Positions 1-5,873 of a DNA stretch of 10,283 bases are shown piece after piece. Under the pieces are notes generated by a model. That model saw only the letters and a list, made by a program, of their open reading frames with translations. It was not told the origin of the DNA and ran no database searches. The translations under genes and the position numbers were made by a program. Within the stretch, counting starts at the first letter, position 1. The number at the start of each line of letters is the position of its first letter. The stretch comes from JBQCEE01 sp051960575 (GTDB lineage: Bacteria; Actinomycetota; Actinomycetes; Mycobacteriales; Jatrophihabitantaceae): NCBI RefSeq assembly GCF_051960575.1, contig NZ_JBQCEE010000244.1, positions 1 through 10,283 of the forward strand. Reading direction: 5' to 3'.

Positions 1-660
1 GACGTCACCGACGGTGCGGACGCCGATGCGGTGCAGCGCCTCGCCGGTGCGCTCGCCGACGCCCCACAGCGCGGTGGCGGGCAGCGGGTGCAGGAAGCGC
101 AGTGTCGCCCCGGCCGGCACGACCAGCAGCCCGTCGGGCTTGCAGCGTGCCGACGCGAGCTTGGCGACGAACTTCGTGGACGCGACGCCGACCGAGCAGG
201 TCAGCTGCAGCTCGCGGGCGACGCGGGCACGGATCTGCTGGGCGATGAGGCCGGGCCGCCCGAGCCGCCGCACCGCCCCGGCCACGTCGAGGAACGCCTC
301 GTCGAACGACAACGGCTCGACCAACGGGGTCACGTCACGCAGGATCGCCATGACGTCGGCCGAGGCCTGCGCGTAGGCCGCGCGATCGGGCGGCAGCACG
401 ATGGCCTGCGGGCACCGGCGCAGGGCCTGGCTCATCGGCATCGCGCTGCGGATGCCGTAGCGCCGGGCCTCATAGGACGCCGCGGCGACCACCCCGCGGC
501 GGCTGCCCCCGACGACGACCGGCCGCCCGCGCAGCTCGGGCCGGCGGCGGATCTCGACGCTGGCGAAGAAGGCGTCCATGTCGACGTGCAGCACGGTGCA
601 CCCCGTGTCGTCGCCGTCGAACTGCCCGGCCGAGCGGGGCAGGTCCGCGCTGCGCCCCAT
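1..660 (-). CDS. dinB: DNA polymerase IV (Y-family translesion polymerase), C-terminal part cut off by window edge
   Basis: Error-prone translesion DNA polymerase that copies past damaged bases. The 220 visible residues cover the palm and fingers and the start of the thumb/HhH region; the little-finger domain lies beyond position 1. Visible motifs: HVDMDAFFASVE at residues 25-36, with metal-binding D27 and the steric-gate position F32; SFDEAFLDV at 118-126, with catalytic D120/E121; CSVGVASTKFVAKLAS at 155-170; LWGVGERTGEALHRIGVRTV at 198-217, the helix-hairpin-helix. The ATG at 660 lies 24 nt after the methyltransferase stop codon. The residues before VLHVDMD form a polar N-terminal extension of about 20 aa. 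It is the third gene of the operon that starts at 1856 under a LexA-type box, which fits SOS induction. In many actinobacteria I recall this gene lying near mraZ and the division cluster; that part is outside the window. Identity is very secure. Confidence 0.95.
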   Translation of the reverse strand, partial: MGRSADLPRSAGQFDGDDTGCTVLHVDMDAFFASVEIRRRPELRGRPVVVGGSRRGVVAAASYEARRYGIRSAMPMSQALRRCPQAIVLPPDRAAYAQASADVMAILRDVTPLVEPLSFDEAFLDVAGAVRRLGRPGLIAQQIRARVARELQLTCSVGVASTKFVAKLASARCKPDGLLVVPAGATLRFLHPLPATALWGVGERTGEALHRIGVRTVGDV

Positions 661-684
661 CCTGCGTCGCCCCCGTGCGGCCGC

Positions 685-1413
685 TCAGGCCGGCCGTCGG
701 GCCAGCACGTGGATGCGCGCGGCGATGTCGACGAACGGCGGGCGGTCGGCCGCCTCGGCCTCGAGCTCGGCGAGGGTCTCGCGCGCGCCGGGGGCGTCGA
801 GCGCGGCGCCCGGCACCCACTCGGTGAACACGCCGACCCCGTGCCGTGACTCGACGGTCAGGCCGGCCTCGCGGCAGAGCACGCGCACGGCGTCACCGCC
901 CGGATGGCCGAGGTCGGTGGTGAGGCCGCGCAGTTCGGCCAGGGCCGCCGCCGGCTCACCCGCCAGCGCGCGCCCGAGCACCGCCGCCACCGGGTTGTCG
1001 ACGACCACGCTCAGCAGGCCGCCGGCCCGCACGAGCCCTGCCATCGCGGCGAAGGCGCCGGCGACGTCGTCGACCGCCTCGAGGATGCCGTGGGCCAGCA
1101 CGAGGTCGTACCGGTCGCCGGCGACGGCGTCAGGCAGCGCCTCGACGTCGCCCTGCACCGGATGCACCGAGGCGGCCACGCCGGCCTCGTCGGCCCGGCG
1201 CTGCAACGTTGCGAGGGCGTCGACGCTGGTGTCGACGACGGTGACGTCGGCACCGTCGGTGGCGAGCGGCACGGCGTAGGTGCCGCTGCCGCCACCACAG
1301 TCGAGCACGCGCACGGCACGGGACGGGTCGGTGATCGACGGGAGCGCCCTGGCTAGGGTCTGCCAGATCACGCCCTGGCGCCCCGCCCGCCGCTCGACCG
1401 CCTCGACTCGCAC
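685..1413 (-). CDS. Class I SAM-dependent methyltransferase, dinB operon
   Basis: A 242-residue soluble Rossmann-fold methyltransferase of unknown substrate. Motif I is VLDCGGGSGTYAVPLA at residues 36-51, the acidic residue that would hold the SAM ribose is D61 in VTVVDTS, GDVEALP (88-94) matches the adenine-contacting loop, and DLVLAHGILEAVDD (103-116) matches motif IV and after. The start is GTG at 1413, which is the first in-frame start before the fold begins. No good Shine-Dalgarno sequence precedes it, but TAGATT lies 6 nt upstream, so translation from a leaderless transcript is possible besides read-through from the HEPN gene. The gene sits between a SAV_6107-family HEPN gene (53 nt gap) and dinB (24 nt gap). 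I remember this three-gene order as recurrent in actinobacteria. Whether it modifies nucleic acid, protein or a small molecule cannot be told; no target-recognition domain is visible. Confidence 0.85.
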   Translation of the reverse strand: MRVEAVERRAGRQGVIWQTLARALPSITDPSRAVRVLDCGGGSGTYAVPLATDGADVTVVDTSVDALATLQRRADEAGVAASVHPVQGDVEALPDAVAGDRYDLVLAHGILEAVDDVAGAFAAMAGLVRAGGLLSVVVDNPVAAVLGRALAGEPAAALAELRGLTTDLGHPGGDAVRVLCREAGLTVESRHGVGVFTEWVPGAALDAPGARETLAELEAEAADRPPFVDIAARIHVLARRPA

Positions 1414-1419
1414 GCCGTC

Positions 1420-1425
1420 AATCTA
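1420..1425 (-). promoter_or_regulatory. Candidate -10 element for leaderless transcription of the methyltransferase
   Basis: On the minus strand TAGATT (TANNNT type) is followed by six bases and then the GTG start at 1413. That is the spacing of actinobacterial leaderless promoters, where the start codon is also the transcription start. No convincing -35 is seen and the start lacks a Shine-Dalgarno, so this is a weak call. Confidence 0.3.
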
Positions 1426-1466
1426 TGCCCCGGCACCGACAACGTCGGGGCGGCGCGGCCGCCCGC

Positions 1467-1856
1467 TCATGCGGCGAGCAGCCCCATCGACGACTCGACG
1501 AGGGCGAGGAAGTCCTCGGCCGCGCGCAGCTGGTCGTCGGCCAGCCGCTGGCTGACGCCGGAGGTCGCCCCGGCCTCGACCGCCGAGCGCAGTGCGGCAC
1601 CGGCGGCGAAGTAGGTGGCCCAGGTGGCGTACTCGGGCGCCATCGACTCGAGCAGCACCCAGGCACTGACCAGACGCTTGCGGCCGGCGCTCGGGCGGCC
1701 GCGGTCGGCCAGCACGATGGCGGCCGTGCGCAGCGCCGCGAGGTGGGCCGTACGGAACCGCTCGGCCGCCGTGTCGGCCCGGCGGGCCTCGTCCAGCACC
1801 GCCCGTGCGCGGGTGAACAGCACCGGCAGGGCACTGATGGTCGTCGGAGCACTCAT
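1467..1856 (-). CDS. SAV_6107-family HEPN domain protein
   Basis: A 129-residue, almost wholly helical protein matching what I know as the actinobacterial SAV_6107 HEPN family. The HEPN fold is a four-helix bundle shared by many RNases and nucleotide-binding proteins. Visible features: alanine/arginine-rich helices at about 10-27 and 30-51; a segment RKRLVSAWVLLESMAPEYATWA at about 59-80, an aromatic-rich signature typical of the family; and helices at about 82-96 and 102-125. The canonical RNase R-x4-6-H motif of toxin HEPNs is not obvious, so nuclease activity should not be assumed. The ATG at 1856 is chosen because GAAGGGGGAG (1861-1870, minus strand) lies 4 nt upstream, and because longer readings would run through the SOS box. 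It is the first gene of the HEPN-methyltransferase-dinB operon. Its molecular role is unknown; the LexA box suggests a role in or after DNA damage. Confidence 0.8.
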   Translation of the reverse strand: MSAPTTISALPVLFTRARAVLDEARRADTAAERFRTAHLAALRTAAIVLADRGRPSAGRKRLVSAWVLLESMAPEYATWATYFAAGAALRSAVEAGATSGVSQRLADDQLRAAEDFLALVESSMGLLAA

Positions 1857-1860
1857 CGAA

Positions 1861-1870
1861 CTCCCCCTTC
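1861..1870 (-). promoter_or_regulatory. Strong Shine-Dalgarno of the SOS operon
   Basis: GAAGGGGGAG on the minus strand, ending 4 nt before the ATG at 1856. It abuts the LexA-type box, so repressor binding would cover the start of the transcript region. It fixes the start of the HEPN gene. Confidence 0.7.
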
Positions 1871-1886
1871 TCGAACGTCCGTTCGA
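1871..1886. promoter_or_regulatory. LexA (SOS) operator
   Basis: TCGAAC-GTCC-GTTCGA is an exact match to the mycobacterial LexA consensus TCGAAC-N4-GTTCGA (a form of the Bacillus-type CGAAC-N4-GTTCG box). It is perfectly palindromic in its 6-nt arms. Its proximal edge is 14 nt from the start codon of the first gene of the operon that ends with dinB. TATGTT (1886-1891, minus strand) overlaps the distal arm and could be the -10 element, which would let LexA block RNA polymerase directly. No clear -35 is visible. Confidence 0.85.
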
Positions 1887-1924
1887 ACATAGCGCGTCGT
1901 GAGCGTCGCTCGCCACCTGATATT

Positions 1925-1940
1925 CCGAACACGCGGTCGA
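1925..1940. promoter_or_regulatory. Possible second, degenerate LexA box
   Basis: CCGAAC-ACGC-GGTCGA keeps 10 of the 12 specified bases of TCGAAC-N4-GTTCGA and lies 54 bp (start to start) from the perfect box, between the divergent HEPN and methyltransferase genes. It could be an auxiliary site or chance in GC-rich DNA. It is the only candidate that would put the plus-strand gene at 2027 under LexA as well. Confidence 0.25.
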
Positions 1941-2026
1941 CGCCATTGCTTCCTGCCCGGCATCATGGCGAAGGGCTACGACAATTTCCGTCGGCCGTGC
2001 CCGCGGCCCGGTGCTCTGGAGCGGTG

Positions 2027-2746
2027 ATGGCACGTCGTGCGCGCTACGGGATCGACGGGTTCCCCTCCCTGCTCGGCTTCGCCGGGCTGAGCACCGCGCT
2101 CGGCGCGGCAGCGGCGACCGTGCTGCGCCATCACCGCGTCACCCGCGCCGCCGCGCTCACGGCGGCCGGCGCGGCCGCCGTCCCGGCCGTACGCGGATCG
2201 CACTACGTCGTGCACGGCAAGCGGGCGCTGCGTGACCGCCTGCTCGACGCGGTGACCTGGCACGGCGACGAGGACGTCGCCGACCTCGGCGCGGGCGCGG
2301 GCCTGCTCGGCATCGGGGCCGCCCGGCGCACCACCGGCACGGTGCACTGCGTCGACCTGTTCGTCGCGAAGGACCTCTCCGGCAATCGTCCGGAACGGCT
2401 GCTCACGAACGCCCAACTCGAGGGCGTGCGCGACCGTGTCGTCGTGCACCGGGAGGACGTCCGTCGGACGACGCTCGCCGACCACAGCGTCGACGTCGTG
2501 CTCTCGGTGCTCTGCCTGCACAACCTCGGCGAGCCCGGGGCACGCGCGCAGGCGCTCACCGAGATCGCGCGCATCCTGCGGCCCGGTGGCACGGTGGTGA
2601 TCAGCGACCTCGCGCACGTCGAGGCCGAGTACGCGCCGGCGCTGCGCCGCCTCGGCCTCGAGGTCGAGTTGCGTGGCGGGGCACGCGGCACCTTCCCGCC
2701 GCAGCGCTGGCTCGTCGCGCGCAGCCCGGCGCCGCAGCCGGTCTAG
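2027..2746 (+). CDS. SAM-dependent methyltransferase with N-terminal hydrophobic segments
   Basis: A 239-residue class I methyltransferase. Residues about 13-33 (PSLLGFAGLSTALGAAAATV) and 40-55 (alanine-rich) form one good and one weaker hydrophobic stretch, so the protein is probably membrane-anchored by a short hairpin. The catalytic fold follows: motif I VADLGAGAGLLGIGAA at 84-99, acidic D110 in VHCVDLF, GREDV-like HREDVRRT at 141-148, and SVDVVLSVLCLHNLGE at 154-169 with C163 and H165. ARILRPGGTVVISDLAHVE (181-199) is the usual post-motif strand. The substrate is unknown; a lipid or quinone-like substrate would fit a membrane anchor, but that is inference. The ATG at 2027 is preferred because GGAG lies 5 nt upstream at 2018-2021 and the protein then begins just before the hydrophobic segment. 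It runs convergently into cysG with overlapping stop codons. Confidence 0.82.
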   Translation: MARRARYGIDGFPSLLGFAGLSTALGAAAATVLRHHRVTRAAALTAAGAAAVPAVRGSHYVVHGKRALRDRLLDAVTWHGDEDVADLGAGAGLLGIGAARRTTGTVHCVDLFVAKDLSGNRPERLLTNAQLEGVRDRVVVHREDVRRTTLADHSVDVVLSVLCLHNLGEPGARAQALTEIARILRPGGTVVISDLAHVEAEYAPALRRLGLEVELRGGARGTFPPQRWLVARSPAPQPV

Positions 2747-3975
2747 GCAGGCGCCGTGCCACCGTCGCCGAGCGCGGCCGCGCCGAGCACGTCGACCACC
2801 TCGCCGATCACGACGACCGCCGGGGCGGCGATACCCGCATCGCGCGCCACGTCGGCGATGCGGTCGAGCGGTGCGCGCACGACCCGTTGCTGCGGCAGCG
2901 TCGCGCGGTGCACGACCGCGGCCGGCGTCGAGGCGGCCCGGCCGTGGGCGATGAGCTCGGCGGCGATCCGGTCGAGCCGGTCCATCGCCATGAGCAGGAC
3001 GAGGGTGCCGGCGTGCGCTGCGAGGCCGGGCCAGTCGACGCCCTCGGCCGACGGACGCCCAGGATCGAGGTGGCCGGACACCACGGTGAAGTCGGCGGCC
3101 AGCCCCCGGTGCGTGAGCGGGATGCCGACCGCGGCGGGTCCGGCGAGCGCCGACGACAGCCCCGGCACCACGGTGACCGGCACGCCGGCCTCGACGCAGG
3201 CGAGCAGCTCCTCGCCGCCGCGGCCGAAGACGAACGGGTCGCCGCCCTTGAGCCGCACGACGCGCTTGCCGGCGAGCGCGCGGTCGACGAGCACCGCGTT
3301 GATCTCGTCCTGGGTCAGGTTGTGCCGGTGTGCGCTCTTGCCGCAGTCGATCACCTCGACCGAGGCGGGCAGGTCGTCGAGCAGCGCCCGCGGCGCGAGT
3401 CGGTCGACCACGAGCACGTCGGCGGACGCGACCAGCCGCCGCCCGCGCACGGTGATCAGCTCGGGGTCGCCGGGCCCCCCGCCGACGATCGCGACCGAGC
3501 CGCCCCGCGCAGCCGGGCGCACTGGACGCGACGGCAGGTCGCCGACGTCGAGCGCCACCGAGATCGCGTCCCGCAGCACCGTCGCGCGACGTGGGTCGTC
3601 GCCCCCGCTCACCGCGATCGTGAGACCGTCGCGCCGGGCGACCGCCGGGGTGCGCGCGGAGCCGCCCTGCGCGAGGTCGGCCCGCACGCAGAAGATCCGT
3701 CGTGCCTCGCACTCCGCTGCGACCGCGGCATTGACCGCCGGGTCGTCGGTGCAGGCGAACACCAGCCAGGCGCCCTCGACGTCGCCGGCACCGAACCGGC
3801 GCCGCTCGACGCGCACGCCGTCGACCGGCAGCGCGTCCGCGACCTCCGGCGCGACGACGAGCACGTCGGCACCCGCCTCGACGAGCGCGCGGGCCCGGCG
3901 CGCGCCCACCGCGCCGGCGCCCACCACGAGCACCCGGCGTCCGGTGACGTCGAGCAGCAACGGGAAGCCGGGCAC
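2743..3975 (-). CDS. cysG: Siroheme synthase: precorrin-2 dehydrogenase fused to uroporphyrinogen-III C-methyltransferase
   Basis: Bifunctional enzyme of siroheme synthesis, supplying the cofactor of the sulfite reductase encoded divergently. Residues 5-130 are the NAD-dependent precorrin-2 dehydrogenase: PLLLDVTGRRVLVVGAGAVG at 5-24 (Rossmann loop) and IFCVRAD at 94-100, where D100 lines up with the catalytic-region Asp. Residues 160-395 are the SUMT/CobA methyltransferase: VAIVGGGPGDPELITVRG (161-178), VVRLKGGDPFVFGRGGEE (239-256) and the PGLSSALAGPAAVGIPLTHR motif (271-290). Total 410 aa. The linker between domains (about 130-158) is much shorter than in enteric CysG (about 457 aa), so most of the dimerisation/ferrochelatase part is missing and iron insertion may need a separate chelatase, none of which is in the window. 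The GTG at 3975 is chosen: GGGAG sits 9 nt upstream and homologous sequence begins at PGFPLLLDV. An ORF extension to 4095 would run antisense through the leader region. Confidence 0.93.
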   Translation of the reverse strand: MPGFPLLLDVTGRRVLVVGAGAVGARRARALVEAGADVLVVAPEVADALPVDGVRVERRRFGAGDVEGAWLVFACTDDPAVNAAVAAECEARRIFCVRADLAQGGSARTPAVARRDGLTIAVSGGDDPRRATVLRDAISVALDVGDLPSRPVRPAARGGSVAIVGGGPGDPELITVRGRRLVASADVLVVDRLAPRALLDDLPASVEVIDCGKSAHRHNLTQDEINAVLVDRALAGKRVVRLKGGDPFVFGRGGEELLACVEAGVPVTVVPGLSSALAGPAAVGIPLTHRGLAADFTVVSGHLDPGRPSAEGVDWPGLAAHAGTLVLLMAMDRLDRIAAELIAHGRAASTPAAVVHRATLPQQRVVRAPLDRIADVARDAGIAAPAVVVIGEVVDVLGAAALGDGGTAPA

Positions 3976-4056
3976 ACGTCCATTCTCCCGCCCACCGGGC
4001 GAGGGATGTCTCACGGCTGGTACGAGCGATGCCGCCCCGTGTGGGACCATCGACCC

Positions 4057-4131
4057 GTGCGGCCCGTGTCCCCCCTGTTCACGTCGCGCCGCCACATCGA
4101 CCTGGTTCGGGTGGCGGGCGCCGGCTGTTGA
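4057..4131 (+). CDS. Short leader peptide ending in Cys, upstream of sirA
   Basis: GTG-initiated 24-codon ORF reading MRPVSPLFTSRRHIDLVRVAGAGC, then TGA. The core RRHIDLVRVA followed by a terminal Cys matches the pattern (R-[RL]-H-[VI]-D-L-x-R-[VM]) I recall from short putative leader peptides placed before sulfur-assimilation genes in actinobacteria. An in-frame GTG at 4066 is an alternative start. There is only a poor Shine-Dalgarno (GTGGGA, 4041-4046). GACCAT at 4045-4050 could serve as a -10 for a leaderless transcript starting at 4057. The last sense codon, TGT (4126-4128), lies at the tip of a long hairpin, and sirA starts 98 nt downstream of the stop. Inferred role: sensing charged tRNA-Cys by ribosome pausing and so tuning sirA-cysH expression. 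The reading frame and motif are seen; the mechanism is inference. Confidence 0.6.
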   Translation: MRPVSPLFTSRRHIDLVRVAGAGC

Positions 4132-4145
4132 GCCGCGCCGCCACC
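4110..4145 (+). promoter_or_regulatory. Attenuator-like hairpin spanning the leader stop codon
   Basis: The arms are GGTGGCGGGCGCCGGCT (4110-4126) and AGCCGCGCCGCCACC (4131-4145), pairing over 15 bp with two single-base bulges on the 5' side and the 4-nt loop GTTG. The loop holds the last two bases of the Cys codon and the first two of the TGA stop. A ribosome finishing or stalling on the leader would melt the stem. No U-tract follows, so it is not a plain intrinsic terminator. An alternative pairing, CCGGCT (4121-4126) with AGCCGG (4159-4164), could compete with it. The sirA Shine-Dalgarno (4218-4224) is outside the stem. Confidence 0.5.
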
Positions 4146-4229
4146 AGCTTCCAGCAGTAGCCGGTCAGCAGCCGATCGTCCCGACGCCGATTCGATCGAC
4201 CGCGACCGCCATCCGACGAAGGGACGCGC

Positions 4230-5873
4230 ATGCCGGCGCGGAAGGGGCAGGGCCAGTGGGCCCTCGGGTATCGCGAGCCGCTGAACCCGAACGAGCGCAG
4301 CAAGAAGGACGACGATCCGCTCAACGTCCGCAAGCGCATCATCGACCGCTACCAGTACACCGGGTTCGACGACATCGACCCGGCCGACCTGCGCGGCCGG
4401 TTCCGGTGGATGGGGCTGTACACGCAGCGGCGCCAAGGCATCCCGGGCGGCCAGACCGCCACGCTCGAGCCCGAGGAGCTCGAGGACTCGTACTTCATGC
4501 TCCGCATCCGCGTCGACGGCGGCGCGCTCACCAGCGAGCAGCTGCGGGTCATCGCCGACATCTCGATCACCTACGGCCGCGACGTCGCCGACATCAGCGA
4601 CCGGCAGAACATCCAGCTGCACTGGGTGCGCATCGAGGACGTCCCGACCATCTGGGAGCAGCTCGAGGCCGTCGGCCTGAGCACGACCGAGGCGTGCGGC
4701 GACTGCCCCCGCGTCATGCTCGGCTGCCCGCTCGAGGGGGTCGCGACCGACTCGGTGCTCGACGCCAGCGAGATCCTCAAGGGCGTCGTCGACAAGTACC
4801 TCGGCGACCCCGAGTTCTCGAACCTGCCGCGCAAGTACAAGACGTCCATCTCGGGCTGCTCGCGACACTGCGTCAACCACGAGATCAACGACTGCGCCTT
4901 CGTCGGCGTCATCGGCGCCGACGGCACGCCCGGCTTCGACCTCTGGGTCGGCGGCGGGCTGTCGACCAACCCACACTTCGCGCAGCGGCTCGGCGTGTTC
5001 GTCCGACCCGAACAGGTGTCGGACGTGTGGGCCGGCGTCACGCGCGTCTTCCGCGACTACGGCTACCGCCGCCAGCGCAACCATGCGCGCCTGAAGTTCC
5101 TCATCGCCGACTGGGGACCCGAGAAGTTCCGCGAGGTGCTCGATACCGAGTACCTCGGCTTCGCCCTCGCCGACGGCGAGCCGCCGGCCTCCTCCCCGTC
5201 GCACCGTGATCACATCGGTGTCGAGAAGCAGACCGACGGCCGGCTCGCGATCGGTGCCACGGCGCAGGCCGGGCGCACCTCGGGCACCGCACTGCGCCAG
5301 GTCGCCGACCTCGCCGACCAGCACGCCGACGGCCGCATCCGGCTCACCGCGCAGCAGGGCCTGGTGGTCCTCGACGTCGCCGAGGACCAGGAGGCCGCCG
5401 TCGTGCGCGGGCTCGACGAGCTCGGCCTCACCGTGCACCCCGACGCGTTCCACCGCGGCGTCATCGCCTGCACCGGCATCGAGTTCTGCAAGCTGGCGCT
5501 GGTCGAGACCAAGCAGCGGGCGATGACCATCCGCAAGGAGCTCGCGGCGCGGATGCCCGACTTCGACACCCCGATCACCATCAACGTCAACGGCTGCCCG
5601 AACTCGTGCGCCCGCTTCCAGGTCGCCGACATCGGCTTCAAGGGCATGGTCACGAAGACCTCGCAGGGCGACGTCGAGAGCTTCCAGGTGCATCTTGGCG
5701 GCCAGATGGGCGACGAGGCGGAATTCGGCAGGAAGTTCCGCGGTTTGAAGGTCACGGCAGAGGAAGCCCCGGACTACATCGAACGGGTGCTGACGGGCTA
5801 CCTCGAGCGTCGCGGAGAAGGTGAGCCGTTCGCGACGTACGTGTCGCGAGCGGAGGAAGCAAAGTTGCTATGA
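4230..5873 (+). CDS. sirA: Ferredoxin-dependent assimilatory sulfite reductase (siroheme, [4Fe-4S])
   Basis: Reduces sulfite to sulfide with six electrons; cytoplasmic, 547 aa, the usual size of the NirA/SirA family. Two half-repeats of the sulfite/nitrite reductase fold are visible. Cluster and siroheme ligands are ACTGIEFCKLALVETK with C414 and C420, and NVNGCPNSCARFQ with C456 and C460. Other conserved stretches: FRWMGLYTQRRQGIPGG (58-74), DRQNIQLHW (124-132), ACGDCPR (155-161), ISGCSRHCVNHEINDCAFVG (207-226) and VGGGLSTNPHFAQRLG (240-255). Y64 and C156 are placed like the Tyr-Cys pair that is cross-linked beside the siroheme in M. tuberculosis NirA, which argues for sulfite rather than nitrite as substrate; so does the cysH partner. 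The start ATG has GAAGGGA at 4218-4224. Stop and cysH start overlap as ATGA. It is probably controlled through the leader peptide upstream. A nitrite reductase is the alternative but is less likely. Confidence 0.93.
   Translation: MPARKGQGQWALGYREPLNPNERSKKDDDPLNVRKRIIDRYQYTGFDDIDPADLRGRFRWMGLYTQRRQGIPGGQTATLEPEELEDSYFMLRIRVDGGALTSEQLRVIADISITYGRDVADISDRQNIQLHWVRIEDVPTIWEQLEAVGLSTTEACGDCPRVMLGCPLEGVATDSVLDASEILKGVVDKYLGDPEFSNLPRKYKTSISGCSRHCVNHEINDCAFVGVIGADGTPGFDLWVGGGLSTNPHFAQRLGVFVRPEQVSDVWAGVTRVFRDYGYRRQRNHARLKFLIADWGPEKFREVLDTEYLGFALADGEPPASSPSHRDHIGVEKQTDGRLAIGATAQAGRTSGTALRQVADLADQHADGRIRLTAQQGLVVLDVAEDQEAAVVRGLDELGLTVHPDAFHRGVIACTGIEFCKLALVETKQRAMTIRKELAARMPDFDTPITINVNGCPNSCARFQVADIGFKGMVTKTSQGDVESFQVHLGGQMGDEAEFGRKFRGLKVTAEEAPDYIERVLTGYLERRGEGEPFATYVSRAEEAKLL

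Noticed and set aside
31..849. Plus-strand frame of 272 codons across dinB and the methyltransferase
   Set aside because: Antisense shadow of two recognised genes, with no motif and an Arg/Gly/Asp-rich composition.
1435..1447. Hairpin CCGAC-AAC-GTCGG between HEPN and methyltransferase genes
   Set aside because: A 5-bp stem is common by chance at this GC content and no U-tract follows, so it is not called a terminator.
1901..1911. Palindrome GAGCG-T-CGCTC as an operator
   Set aside because: Short and GC-rich, with no known consensus; left uncalled next to the much clearer LexA box.
1946..2026. Upstream ATG at 1946 for the membrane methyltransferase
   Set aside because: The extra 27 residues have no Shine-Dalgarno and no plausible structure, while the ATG at 2027 has GGAG at proper distance.
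3976..4095. Longer N-terminus for cysG up to the start at 4095
   Set aside because: Forty extra residues without family similarity would overlap the leader region; the GTG at 3975 has a Shine-Dalgarno and matches where homologous sequence begins.
1976..5693. Very long open frames opposite or beside real genes (for example 1976-3712 minus, 2756-5209 plus, 4011-5693 minus)
   Set aside because: They overlap cysG, sirA and the methyltransferase, whose motifs are unmistakable. Their translations are Arg/Ala/Pro-rich or low-complexity acidic/Arg strings without a fold, which are typical GC-driven shadows.
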